From the NCBI RefSeq assembly GCF_019457615.1, contig NZ_CP080414.1, positions 2,788,501 through 2,852,500 on the forward strand: 64,000 nucleotides of DNA, read 5' to 3'. Below, piece by piece: positions 27,018-35,270 of the stretch (positions are counted from its first letter, which is position 1; every line of letters starts with the position of its first letter). Source of the stretch: Shewanella zhangzhouensis (lineage in GTDB: Bacteria > Pseudomonadota > Gammaproteobacteria > Enterobacterales > Shewanellaceae). The position numbers and the translations under genes were made by a program. Under the pieces are notes generated by a model, which saw only the letters and a list, made by a program, of their open reading frames with translations, searched no databases and was not told the origin of the DNA.

Positions 27018-28142
27018 TTAGTCTTTTAACTCAGGAACTTCACGCCCTTGACTGGTATAGAAGTCCGCAACAAAGGCGTCTAATGTACCCGTCTCAATGG
27101 CGCCGCGCAAACCCTCCATCAACCTTTGGTAATAACGCAGGTTGTGAATGGTATTGAGCCGGGCTCCGAGGATTTCATTGCAACGATCCAAATGATGCAA
27201 ATACGCACGGGAATAATTCGTGCAGGTATAGCAATCACATTTAGGATCAAGTGGCGATGTGTCATCACGATGACGCGCATTGCGGATCTTGATAACACCT
27301 TCGCTGGTAAACAGATGACCGTTGCGGGCGTTACGGGTGGGCATCACACAGTCGAACATGTCGACACCACGACGCACGCCTTCAACCAAATCTTCCGGTT
27401 TACCTACCCCCATCAGATAACGTGGTTTGTCAGCAGGGATTTGCGGACACACATGCTCAAGCACTCTGTGCATGTCTTCCTTGGGCTCACCCACCGCCAG
27501 ACCACCGACGGCATAACCGTCAAAACCGATTTCCAGAAGCCCTTTCAGGCTCTCGTCACGTAAATCTTCGTACACGCTACCCTGAATAATCCCAAAGAGA
27601 GAGTTGGGGTTCTCCAAACGGTCGAACTCATCGCGAGAACGTTGAGCCCAGCGCAACGACATCTGCATGGACTTGCGTGCTTCGTCGTGCGTCGCAGGAT
27701 AGGGCGTGCACTCATCGAAAATCATCACTACATCAGAGCCGAGAGAATGCTGGATTTGCATCGACTTTTCGGCATCCATAAAAATCTTTTCACCGTTGAT
27801 GGGTGAGCGGAAATGCACCCCTTCTTCGGTGATCTTACGGATATCGCCGAGGCTGAATACCTGGAAGCCGCCCGAGTCGGTGAGAATAGGACGCTGCCAG
27901 TTCATAAAGTCGTGCAGATCGCCGTGCTTGCGCATGATTTCTTCACCGGGGCGCAGCCACAGGTGGAAGGTGTTGCCCAGCAGGATATCGGCGCCGGTGG
28001 CACGCACTTCTTCAGGGGTCATACCCTTTACCGTGCCGTAAGTGCCCACAGGCATAAAGGCCGGGGTTTCCACAGTGCCACGCTCGAAAACCAGTCTGCC
28101 GCGACGGGCGCGACCCTGGGTAGTAATCAATTCAAATTTCAT
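27018..28142 (-). CDS. tgt: Queuine tRNA-ribosyltransferase (Tgt)
   Basis: This 374-residue enzyme exchanges guanine-34 for preQ1 in tRNAs with GUN anticodons, an early step of queuosine modification. Seen are the active-site region ILTDSGGFQVFSLGDIRKIT, nucleophile region DMFDCVMPTRNARNGHLFT and the zinc-binding CDCYTCTNYSRAYLHHL. I chose the ATG at 28142 because GAGGT precedes it; an upstream in-frame start at 28175 would add 11 residues not typical of Tgt. The gene leads the tgt-yajC-secD-secF transcript. QueA, which modifies the product, is encoded just upstream on the same strand but has its own terminator. Confidence 0.97.
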   Translation of the reverse strand: MKFELITTQGRARRGRLVFERGTVETPAFMPVGTYGTVKGMTPEEVRATGADILLGNTFHLWLRPGEEIMRKHGDLHDFMNWQRPILTDSGGFQVFSLGDIRKITEEGVHFRSPINGEKIFMDAEKSMQIQHSLGSDVVMIFDECTPYPATHDEARKSMQMSLRWAQRSRDEFDRLENPNSLFGIIQGSVYEDLRDESLKGLLEIGFDGYAVGGLAVGEPKEDMHRVLEHVCPQIPADKPRYLMGVGKPEDLVEGVRRGVDMFDCVMPTRNARNGHLFTSEGVIKIRNARHRDDTSPLDPKCDCYTCTNYSRAYLHHLDRCNEILGARLNTIHNLRYYQRLMEGLRGAIETGTLDAFVADFYTSQGREVPELKD

Positions 28143-28241
28143 AATGACCTCGTCAGAGAAACAGTCTGACTGCATTGAGGGCCAAACGGCCGATTCAACT
28201 CACATGGGGGTGGCAGCAAGCCCCTTCAAGGCGCTGCCACC

Positions 28242-28269
28242 AAAAAAAAGCCCAACCAGATGGTTGGGC
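28242..28269 (-). terminator. Terminator of queA
   Basis: The stem GCCCAACCAGATGGTTGGGC (28250-28269) is followed on the minus strand by eight T (A run 28242-28249). It separates queA from tgt. Confidence 0.9.
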
Positions 28270-28294
28270 AGGCATTTTAAATCAAAAAAAGCGT

Positions 28295-29332
28295 TTAGGG
28301 GGCTTTTTTAGTCACAAACATGGCATCGCCGTAACTGAAAAAGCGGTATTTTTGTTCAACCGCGTGGCGATAGGCGCCAATCACCTCATCGAAGCCGGCA
28401 AAGGCGCTCACCAGCATGATTAATGTGGACTCCGGCAGGTGGAAGTTGGTCACCATGGCATCGACTACTTTGAACTCGAAACCGGGGAAAATAAAGATAT
28501 CGGTATCACCGCAAAATGGCTCGAGTTCGCCCTGGCTGGCCTTGGCTGCACTCTCGAGGGACCGCACAGACGTAGTTCCCACGGCAATCACCCGCTTACC
28601 GGCAGCTTTGGTGGCGCGGATTTTTCCAACCACTTCGGCAGGTACTTCAGCCCATTCGGAATGCATCTTGTGCTCGAGGATATTATCTACCCGCACTGGC
28701 TGGAAGGTGCCTGCGCCCACATGCAGGGTCACAAACGCCGTGTCCACGCCTTTGGCTTTGAGGGCCTCAAGAATGGCTTCGTCAAAGTGCAGACCGGCAG
28801 TGGGGGCAGCTACGGCGCCAGGGCGCTCGTTATAGACTGTTTGATAACGCTCTTTGTCGGCATCTTCATCGGGGCGGTCGATATAAGGCGGCAGCGGCAT
28901 ATGGCCTACGGCTTCAAGCACCTCAAGAATGGTTTTATCATCCTTGAGCGACAGCTCAAACAAGGCATCGTGACGGGCATCCATCGTCATCTTAAAGCCG
29001 CCATCGAGGATAATCTCGGCACCGGGCTTGGGGGATTTGGATGAACGCACATGGGCCAGAATGCGTTTGTCATCGAGCATACGCTCCACCAGGATTTCCA
29101 GCTTGCCGCCGCTGGCCTTCTGGCCAAACAGACGCGCCGGAATAACCCGGGTGTTATTGAAAATCATCAGATCGCCCGGCTCAATCAGCGCCAGAACATC
29201 GGTGAACTGACGATCGACCAAAGCACCCGTGCTGCCGTCCAGATGCAACAGACGCGACGCAGTGCGCTCTGCCATGGGATAGCGGGCAATCAGTTCATCG
29301 GGAAGATCAAAGGTAAAGTCAGCTACTCGCAT
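28295..29332 (-). CDS. queA: S-adenosylmethionine:tRNA ribosyltransferase-isomerase QueA
   Basis: This 345-residue enzyme transfers the ribosyl part of S-adenosylmethionine to preQ1-tRNA to give epoxyqueuosine. The sequence begins MRVADFTFDLPDELIARYPM and shows DLMIFNNTRVIPARLFGQK, TAGLHFDEAILEALK and TLHVGAGTFQPVRV, all strongly conserved in QueA. The length is usual (E. coli 356). It is followed by its own terminator, so tgt probably has a separate promoter in the 150 bases between them. Confidence 0.97.
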   Translation of the reverse strand: MRVADFTFDLPDELIARYPMAERTASRLLHLDGSTGALVDRQFTDVLALIEPGDLMIFNNTRVIPARLFGQKASGGKLEILVERMLDDKRILAHVRSSKSPKPGAEIILDGGFKMTMDARHDALFELSLKDDKTILEVLEAVGHMPLPPYIDRPDEDADKERYQTVYNERPGAVAAPTAGLHFDEAILEALKAKGVDTAFVTLHVGAGTFQPVRVDNILEHKMHSEWAEVPAEVVGKIRATKAAGKRVIAVGTTSVRSLESAAKASQGELEPFCGDTDIFIFPGFEFKVVDAMVTNFHLPESTLIMLVSAFAGFDEVIGAYRHAVEQKYRFFSYGDAMFVTKKAP

Positions 29333-29394
29333 CTATAACTCTCACGCCATGGCCAAAAAAGACGCGCGTAGTCTAGGGGCACAGGCGGCCGAGA

Positions 29395-29604
29395 TCAAGA
29401 CGACTTGGGCCTTTGCTTATCCCTTTGAGCGCTCTTGGCATGGATAGGGGTGTCCGAACGGGTGTCCAGCTGCTCACAGTGCATGTCGAACTCGACTTTT
29501 TTACGGAGCTTATTGTGTTTACAGGCTATGCGGGAGATTTCGCCTGGCTGGCGGTTTTGACTTGGCATCAGTATGTCAAAGGCGCGGATAAACCAATTCC
29601 ACAT
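29395..29604 (-). CDS. Small hypothetical protein upstream of queA (uncertain)
   Basis: This possible gene encodes 69 residues, beginning MWNWFIRAFDILMPS and then rich in Lys, Arg, Gln and Asp, with a basic tail. It is read in the same direction as queA and ends 62 bases before its start. GAGG lies about 11 bases before the ATG, which is longer than ideal. Composition looks more protein-like than the antisense frame at the same place, but I do not recognise the family. It could equally be noncoding leader for queA. Confidence 0.35.
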   Translation of the reverse strand: MWNWFIRAFDILMPSQNRQPGEISRIACKHNKLRKKVEFDMHCEQLDTRSDTPIHAKSAQRDKQRPKSS

Positions 29605-29751
29605 CGTCCATGATCCTCAGGTAGCTGTTACTCCGGGTATGGATGTCACCGCCTTCAGGACCCATTCGCTCTGCGGCAAACTAATATTGGGGTTTCCTGG
29701 ACATCGGTGGTCATGTTACCTTGAACCCTTGCACCACACCAAGCCCAAAAT

Positions 29752-30345
29752 ATGAACTTTCTAGCACACTTGCACCTGGCAGACATCAGCCAAACCAGCC
29801 TTGCGGCCAACCTTGCCGGCGACTTTGCCAAAGGCCCCATCGACCAGTTCACCAAACCGCTGCAACAGGGATTGTGGCTGCATCGGCAAATCGACAAAAT
29901 CACCGATGACCATGAAATTTTCAAAGAAATGCTGGGTAAATTCCCCCGTCATTTAAGCCGAGCGGCCCCTTTACTGATTGATTTGGGTTTCGATCATCGC
30001 CTGGCCAGAGACTGGGAAGAGTATCACCATGAGCCTTTGGATATCTTCTGCCAGCGTGCCTACGATGTGCTTCGCACCTGTGACCATTTGCCACCAAAGC
30101 TTGCAGCCATCGCCCCCAGAATGTGTGATGAAGACTGGTTGGGCGCCTATGGCAGCCGCAGCGGCATCAACGCCGCCATTGCCGGTGTTCGGCGAAGGCT
30201 CTCGCGCCCCGAGATTTTCGATGGCGCAGAGGCAGCCGTTGAGCAGCTCGACATGGAGTTGGAGATTGCTTTTCGCACTCTGTATCCGCAGCTGATGGCT
30301 TATTCCAGACGTCTGGCCCGCACCACACCAGAGCAATACCTGTAA
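29752..30345 (+). CDS. acpH: Acyl carrier protein phosphodiesterase AcpH
   Basis: This 197-residue protein of the AcpH family (DUF479) removes the 4'-phosphopantetheine arm from holo-acyl carrier protein. The start MNFLAHLHLADISQTSLAAN and GDFAKGPIDQF match the family N-terminus, with QGLWLHRQIDKITDDHEIFK, whose acidic residues resemble the HD-like metal site, and HRLARDWEEYHHEPLDIF following. The start ATG at 29752 is clear. The following thioredoxin-like gene begins directly after the stop codon, so the two are probably cotranscribed. Confidence 0.92.
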   Translation: MNFLAHLHLADISQTSLAANLAGDFAKGPIDQFTKPLQQGLWLHRQIDKITDDHEIFKEMLGKFPRHLSRAAPLLIDLGFDHRLARDWEEYHHEPLDIFCQRAYDVLRTCDHLPPKLAAIAPRMCDEDWLGAYGSRSGINAAIAGVRRRLSRPEIFDGAEAAVEQLDMELEIAFRTLYPQLMAYSRRLARTTPEQYL

Positions 30346-30858
30346 ATGAATGACGCCCCCGCACCGCGCGCTAAAAGAAAACGCCTGCTGATCGAAGCCC
30401 TGATAGCCATTGGACTTTTTTACGGTATTTCAGCTTATTTTCAAAAAGATATGCTCAAAGACACCGCTCCTGTCATTGCCGCCAAAGGGGTCAATGGCAC
30501 CAGCGTGTCCTTGCCATCCGCCACAGGCAAACCCACCCTGGTGTATTTTTTTGCGAGCTGGTGCGGCGCGTGCAAGCTCACCTCGCCAGCGGTCGACAAT
30601 ATTGCCGGGGATTATCCGGTACTGGCCATCGCTGCCGACTCAGGCAGTGATGCTGACGTGAAAGCCTTTCTCAAAGAAAAAGGCTATGGCTTTGATGCGC
30701 TCAATGACAAGGGCACGTTGACAGCGCATTTCGGCGTAAGCGGTTTTCCATCCCTGTATGTGGTGGATGCCAGTGGCGAAGTACGCTTTGTTACCCGGGG
30801 CGTGAGCACTGAACCCGCCCTTAGGGCACGGCTTTTCCTCACCGAACTGCTGCAATAG
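30346..30858 (+). CDS. Thioredoxin-like protein, membrane-anchored (TlpA/ScsD type)
   Basis: This 170-residue protein has an N-terminal membrane anchor (LLIEALIAIGLFYGISAYF) and a periplasmic thioredoxin fold. The redox motif is WCGAC in FFASWCGACKLTSP, and the cis-proline loop is FGVSGFPSLYVV. This layout matches TlpA or ScsD-type disulfide oxidoreductases. The start codon follows the AcpH stop immediately. The partner could be a copper-stress or cytochrome-maturation protein, but no such genes are nearby, so the role stays open. Confidence 0.9.
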   Translation: MNDAPAPRAKRKRLLIEALIAIGLFYGISAYFQKDMLKDTAPVIAAKGVNGTSVSLPSATGKPTLVYFFASWCGACKLTSPAVDNIAGDYPVLAIAADSGSDADVKAFLKEKGYGFDALNDKGTLTAHFGVSGFPSLYVVDASGEVRFVTRGVSTEPALRARLFLTELLQ

Positions 30859-30920
30859 GCGTTGAAAGTTCGTAGAATGCGCCCACTTAACCCCAAGTGT
30901 GCGCCAACGAAGGAGGCCTG

Positions 30921-31595
30921 ATGGAGATTTTTGACTACCGCCCCCCGGCAGTCCCCTGGCTCGATATTCGCTATATAGACCGAGACCTCATCATCATCAA
31001 TAAACCATCGGGCCTGCTGTCAAACCCCGGCATGGCAGCGCACACCCACGACAGTGCCATAACCCGTCTGTGCAAGCTCTATCCAGAGGCCATACTGGTC
31101 CACCGCCTGGATTGTGCCACCTCGGGCATCATGGTGTTTGCCCGCAGCAAAAAGGCCGAGTCCAATTTAAAGACCCAGTTTCAAAATCGGGACACTGAAA
31201 AACGCTATCTTGCTAAAGTAGCGGGGATCGTTGAACGGGACAAAGGCACGATAGACCTGCCCCTGGGTAAAGACAGAAGCAATCCGCCGTGGCAGAAAGT
31301 GGATAAGGCAGAAGGCCGCCCGGCGGTGACACACTATGAGGTACTGGAGAGGCGCGAGGGTTCAACCCTGGTGGCTTTAGCACCTGAAACCGGCCGCACC
31401 CATCAGCTAAGAGTACACATGCTGGCGCTTGGGCATCCCATTCTCGGGGACGACTTCTATGGCAGAACCCAGGAATTCGGCCAAGGCACGGTGGAAGAGG
31501 CATCACCCAGGCTCTGCCTGCACGCAGAGCGCCTGAGCTTTAAACATCCCTGGTCAAACAAGCCCATGACCTTTGTGAGCCGAGCGCCCTTTTAG
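30921..31595 (+). CDS. rluA: RluA-family pseudouridine synthase
   Basis: This 224-residue enzyme makes pseudouridine, probably at position 746 of 23S rRNA and position 32 of some tRNAs as in E. coli RluA (219 residues). The catalytic motif is ILVHRLDCATSGIMVFARSK, with Asp in HRLD. Other conserved elements are INKPSGLLSNPG and ETGRTHQLRVHMLALGHPIL. There is no S4 domain, which fits RluA rather than RluC or RluD. The ATG at 30921 is preceded by AGGAGG; an upstream frame start at 30897 has no such site. Confidence 0.9.
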   Translation: MEIFDYRPPAVPWLDIRYIDRDLIIINKPSGLLSNPGMAAHTHDSAITRLCKLYPEAILVHRLDCATSGIMVFARSKKAESNLKTQFQNRDTEKRYLAKVAGIVERDKGTIDLPLGKDRSNPPWQKVDKAEGRPAVTHYEVLERREGSTLVALAPETGRTHQLRVHMLALGHPILGDDFYGRTQEFGQGTVEEASPRLCLHAERLSFKHPWSNKPMTFVSRAPF

Positions 31596-31615
31596 GCCTG
31601 AATAATGGGCTGCAG

Positions 31616-31909
31616 TCAGGCGACCAGAGTTTCTTCGCAGACAGGGGCACGGTAGAAGCAACCACGGAAGTTGTGGAATTCCAAACCAGCCTCGGTAACA
31701 ACAAAAAACTCACCGAAAAAGTTGCCGCCCACATCATCGAGTCGCAAGCCTTCAGTGTGTTCGGTCGCGGTCATTTCATCACGGCTGTGGCAGCCATCGC
31801 TGAACCAGGTTTCCAGAAAATAACGCCCCGACTCTTTGTAAAGTGACAGGCTATCCCCCTGTTCAGGCCGTTCATCGACCCAGCGGCCAACCAACTCACG
31901 TACATTCAT
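31616..31909 (-). CDS. Conserved-looking hypothetical protein
   Basis: This 97-residue protein begins MNVRELVGRWVDERPEQGDS and continues with a beta-rich, acidic sequence containing RYFLETWFSDGCHSRDEM. The ATG at 31909 has an excellent GGGAGG ribosome site six bases upstream. The frame remains open to 32179, but that extension is rich in Phe and Lys, has no ribosome site and is unlikely to be translated. No signal peptide or membrane segment is visible. I do not recognise the family; the opening resembles small lipocalin-like single domains, but this is a guess. It converges on rluA 21 bases away. Confidence 0.65.
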   Translation of the reverse strand: MNVRELVGRWVDERPEQGDSLSLYKESGRYFLETWFSDGCHSRDEMTATEHTEGLRLDDVGGNFFGEFFVVTEAGLEFHNFRGCFYRAPVCEETLVA

Positions 31910-32372
31910 ATCTGCCTCCCGCCCCGTCAGCCGCCGACGTTTTTCGAACGCTGACACGGTTGAATCCCTATGCATATTTTCTGTTGCAATAAACATGTCC
32001 AGAACACTTACTGCATGCTGCACAGACGCCATGAAACCTTTTCTCCCGAAACCCCGCCCAGAGGTTAAAAACCCGTAACCAATAAGATAAAAATCAGTGA
32101 AAAATCCAGAGTTGATTTTTGCTGCTTTCTTTGTGGGCAGTGTAACCCAAGAGAAAAATAAAAACGCGAGCTTAATCACTATTTATGCGAAATTCATACT
32201 TTGCTTAAGTATGTAGCGATGTACGGTAATTGAATATGGGGAATGCCATTGGGGCACTGTGGTGAGGTAACCGATAGAAAGAGTGGCGGGCTGAATAGTG
32301 CGAAGAATCCTGTTGAAGCCGATATCCCAAAAACTCAGATTGGTTCTGCTACCGGGGTAAACTGCTGTGTGG
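31910..32372. other. Intergenic region between two minus-strand genes
   Basis: These 463 bases contain no gene I can support. Base composition is AT-rich around 32060-32230, where the promoter of the small minus-strand gene should lie. Short frames on both strands across 32180-32470 have no ribosome sites and atypical amino acid content. Confidence 0.45.
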
Positions 32373-32876
32373 TTACGCCTTATAAAAAGAGATGCTGCGC
32401 ACCGGCAATTGAAATGCCCCTTCATCAGCACCGCCAGCCACCAGCCCCAGGCTTTTCAGCTGATTAAGGTCCAGTCGCGGCGCCGTGACTGTCAGGCCCC
32501 GTCTCATGGCAACAAACTGGCTGAAGGGAATGCGGTAACGTCGCCAAAGCCCCTGCCCTGCATAGGTGTCTCCCAGTGGCGCCTGATAAACATGGCGATC
32601 GCCACTGTGTGTGTCTTTCAGGTTCACTTTAAAGGCACGCTCCGGCGCAGCGATTTCAAGCTCTACCCCCTGAAAGGCGCTTACATCCCTGGGCTCAAAG
32701 TCCAGATACACAGAGGCAAAACCACCCCCATTGGCGTGGGAAACATAGCCGGTGAACAATCCATGGCCCTTGGGCGACGTTTGCAATTGCGCTCTGGACA
32801 AGCCACCCATAACGGCGTCGGTCACACTGTACCAATCTCTGGTGTTGTCCAGCGCAGTAAAATCCACCAGTCTCAT
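32373..32876 (-). CDS. CIA30 family protein (complex I intermediate-associated)
   Basis: This 167-residue protein matches the CIA30/NDUFAF1 family. The start MRLVDFTALDNTRDWYSVTD AVMGGLS (residues 1-27) and GGGFASVYLDFEPRDVSAFQ are characteristic, with WRRYRIPFSQFVAMRRG near residues 110-126. In mitochondria the family assists complex I assembly; the bacterial members have a carbohydrate-binding-like beta sandwich and unknown roles. It has no signal peptide. It is read away from the sstT terminator and is probably its own transcript. Confidence 0.85.
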   Translation of the reverse strand: MRLVDFTALDNTRDWYSVTDAVMGGLSRAQLQTSPKGHGLFTGYVSHANGGGFASVYLDFEPRDVSAFQGVELEIAAPERAFKVNLKDTHSGDRHVYQAPLGDTYAGQGLWRRYRIPFSQFVAMRRGLTVTAPRLDLNQLKSLGLVAGGADEGAFQLPVRSISFYKA

Positions 32877-32910
32877 CTGTGACCTCCCGGGATCTTTCTC
32901 GCTGACAATA

Positions 32911-32944
32911 AAAAGCGGCAGTATCTTAATACTGCCGCTTTTTC
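32911..32944 (-). terminator. Terminator of sstT
   Basis: A near-perfect stem AAAAGCGGCAGTAT with its complement (32911-32943) lies 24 bases beyond the sstT stop on the minus strand, with T-rich flanks on both strands. Confidence 0.88.
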
Positions 32945-32967
32945 AGCCATTTGTCATTTATAGCAGC

Positions 32968-34185
32968 TTAGGTTTTACGCTCTGCCGCTTCACAAGCCGC
33001 CGCGGTAAAGAGCACATCGGTGGAACTGTTCAGTGCGGTCTCGGCACTGTCCTGGATAACACCTATAGTGAAGCCTACGGCCACTACCTGCATCGCAATA
33101 TCGTTGGAAATGCCAAACAGAGAGCACGCAAGCGGGATAAGCAGCAACGAGCCGCCTGCCACGCCTGAGGCGCCGCAGGCCGATACAGCCGCGATAACAC
33201 TGAGCAGAAGCGCGGTGGCCAGGTCGACTTCAATGCCCAGGGTATGCACTGCCGCCAGCGTCAGCACAGTAATGGTGATGGCGGCACCGGCCATATTGAT
33301 GGTGGCGCCCAGGGGAATAGAGACTGAGTAAGTGTCTTCATGCAGCTTTAAACGTTCACACAACGCCATGTTCACCGGAATATTGGCCGCGCTGGAGCGG
33401 GTAAAGAAGGCGGTAACACCGCTTTCACGCAGGCACTTAAACACCAACGGATAAGGGTTGCGACGAATTTTCAAAAATACAATCAGCGGGTTAACCACAA
33501 AGGCTATCACTGCCATGGCACCAAGCAATACGCCAAGCAGTTGGGCATAGGTCGTCAGGGCATCAAAGCCGGTTTGAGCGATAGTGGCAGCCACCAGGCC
33601 AAAAATACCAATTGGCGCGAGACGGATAACGAAACGCACCAACTGGGACACACCGTGGCTGACATCATGCAGCATGGTTTTGGTGCTGGCGCTTGCATGG
33701 CGCAGCGCAATACCCAGACCCACACCCCAGGCAAGAAGACCAATATAGTTGGCATTAATCAGGGCATTAACGGGGTTATCCACCAGTTTGAACAGCAAGG
33801 TGTTGAGCACCTGACCTATCCCCTCTGGCGGGTTGGCGCCCGCTGCCGCATCAATCAGAACAAGGCTGGTTGGAAAGGCAAAACTCATCAGTACAGCCGT
33901 CAGGGCCGCAGCAAAGGTACCCACCAGATATAACAGGATGATGGGGCGCATATTGGTCTGAGCGCCAGACACCTGATTGGCGATTGACGATGCAACCAGC
34001 ACAAACACCAACACAGGCGCGATGGCTTTGAGTGCACCCACAAAGAGGTCGCCCAAGAAGGCAACCTGATTGGCAGCCTCAGGGCTGAATCCGGCAAGGG
34101 CCACACCGGCAATGATCCCCACAAAAATTTGCAGCACCAGGCTGCCACCGGCAGCATTTGCCAGCAATGATTTTTCAGTACTCAT
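32968..34185 (-). CDS. sstT: Sodium:serine/threonine symporter SstT
   Basis: This 405-residue dicarboxylate/amino acid:cation symporter imports serine and threonine with Na+. It has about eight membrane segments plus re-entrant loops. SstT landmarks are ANAAGGSLVLQIFVGIIAGV at the N-terminus, FFTRSSAANIPVNMALCERL (serine-rich hairpin) and the C-terminal GVIQDSAETALNSSTDVLFT, which carries the substrate-binding Asp/Asn residues. The ATG at 34185 has AGGTCAAG upstream; the frame extends to 34296 but that part is a shadow. It stands alone and ends in a terminator. Confidence 0.95.
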   Translation of the reverse strand: MSTEKSLLANAAGGSLVLQIFVGIIAGVALAGFSPEAANQVAFLGDLFVGALKAIAPVLVFVLVASSIANQVSGAQTNMRPIILLYLVGTFAAALTAVLMSFAFPTSLVLIDAAAGANPPEGIGQVLNTLLFKLVDNPVNALINANYIGLLAWGVGLGIALRHASASTKTMLHDVSHGVSQLVRFVIRLAPIGIFGLVAATIAQTGFDALTTYAQLLGVLLGAMAVIAFVVNPLIVFLKIRRNPYPLVFKCLRESGVTAFFTRSSAANIPVNMALCERLKLHEDTYSVSIPLGATINMAGAAITITVLTLAAVHTLGIEVDLATALLLSVIAAVSACGASGVAGGSLLLIPLACSLFGISNDIAMQVVAVGFTIGVIQDSAETALNSSTDVLFTAAACEAAERKT

Positions 34186-34353
34186 GACTTGACCTGTCGT
34201 TGTTATCGTTATGGGCCACAGGGGCCTTAAGGACTTTGCATCCCGGCTTTGGGTTGTATCGAAAAGCAGAGGCTTTGTCCAGCAAAGGCTCTGCATTTGG
34301 CGGTATGAGTGGGGTGTTGTGGTCGAATTGCTTTCAAGTCGCCAACAAAAACA

Positions 34354-35253
34354 TCAACTCTGTGAGCTGGATCTGCTATCTACGCCCCTGAGCATGGCAG
34401 CAATCAGCTCCTGGGCATCAAACTTGGTCAGAGCCTCATCGGCGCCCACCTGCTTGGCCTGGCTGACGCTGATTTCACTGGAGAGCGACGTGTGCAAAAT
34501 GATGTATGCAGAGGCCAGCGCCGTATCGTTTTTCACTTCAAATGCCAGCTCGTAGCCATCGAGGCCCGGCATCTCAATGTCACTGACCAGAATGTCCACA
34601 GGCCGCTTTTCATCGGCGCTCTGGGTCATCATGGCCAAGGCATCCCGACCGTTTGACGCCACCCTGTAACTGATATTGATGGCATCCAGAGCATCGGAGA
34701 GCTGCTTTCGCGCCACCTTGGAGTCGTCCACCAGCAGAATATTCATGGGTTTGAGTTGCTCCCGCTGCACATCGGTGAGAATACCTATGCGTTTATCTTC
34801 CTTGATAGGGAAGATTTTCGACAGCAGCAGCTCAACATCGAGTAATTGGACAAGCTTATCCTGATAGCGGGTGACACCGGTTAAAAAGGCATTGCGGCCC
34901 AGATTATCCGGGGGTGACAGTATGTCGCGCCAGTTACACTCGATGATTTTATCTATGCCGCGCACCAAAAAACCAATCAACATCCGCTGGCAATCGGTGA
35001 TGATGATAAAACACTTGCTGCGCTCTTCGTCGGTCACCGGTGGATAGCCCACAGCGGCGGCCATGTCGATAACGGATATGGTCTGGCCACGCACTGTGGC
35101 TGTACCCAGCACCGCCGGATGTGACTGGGGCAGCGCATTGAGCTGGGTGTAAGGCACCAACTCGCGGATTTTCAACGTACCCATGGCAAACAACTGCGAG
35201 CGACTCAAATGAAACAGCAGCAGACCCTGGGATTGATTGGCTTTACTCTTCAT
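34354..35253 (-). CDS. cheV: Chemotaxis protein CheV
   Basis: This 299-residue coupling protein has a CheW domain at about residues 10-150 (LGTATVRGQTISVIDMAAAV) and a receiver domain at about residues 170-290. The receiver shows MNILLVDDSKVARKQL, the phosphorylated Asp in ILVSDIEMPGLDGYE and IILHTSLSSE. CheV links chemoreceptors to CheA and is tuned by phosphorylation. It lies 17 bases after the phospholipase D gene on the same strand, so it is probably the last gene of a three-gene operon outside the main chemotaxis cluster. Shewanella genomes carry several cheV copies. Confidence 0.95.
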   Translation of the reverse strand: MKSKANQSQGLLLFHLSRSQLFAMGTLKIRELVPYTQLNALPQSHPAVLGTATVRGQTISVIDMAAAVGYPPVTDEERSKCFIIITDCQRMLIGFLVRGIDKIIECNWRDILSPPDNLGRNAFLTGVTRYQDKLVQLLDVELLLSKIFPIKEDKRIGILTDVQREQLKPMNILLVDDSKVARKQLSDALDAINISYRVASNGRDALAMMTQSADEKRPVDILVSDIEMPGLDGYELAFEVKNDTALASAYIILHTSLSSEISVSQAKQVGADEALTKFDAQELIAAMLRGVDSRSSSQS

Positions 35254-35270
35254 AGTTCCCCTTCACAGGA

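Noticed and set aside
31910..32179. Possible longer N-terminus for the 97-residue minus-strand gene
   Set aside because: The start at 31909 has an excellent ribosome site; the extension is AT-rich, Phe/Lys-rich and lacks one.
32183..32467. Short overlapping frames on both strands after the small minus-strand gene
   Set aside because: They lack ribosome sites, have odd composition and overlap each other and the CIA30 gene end.
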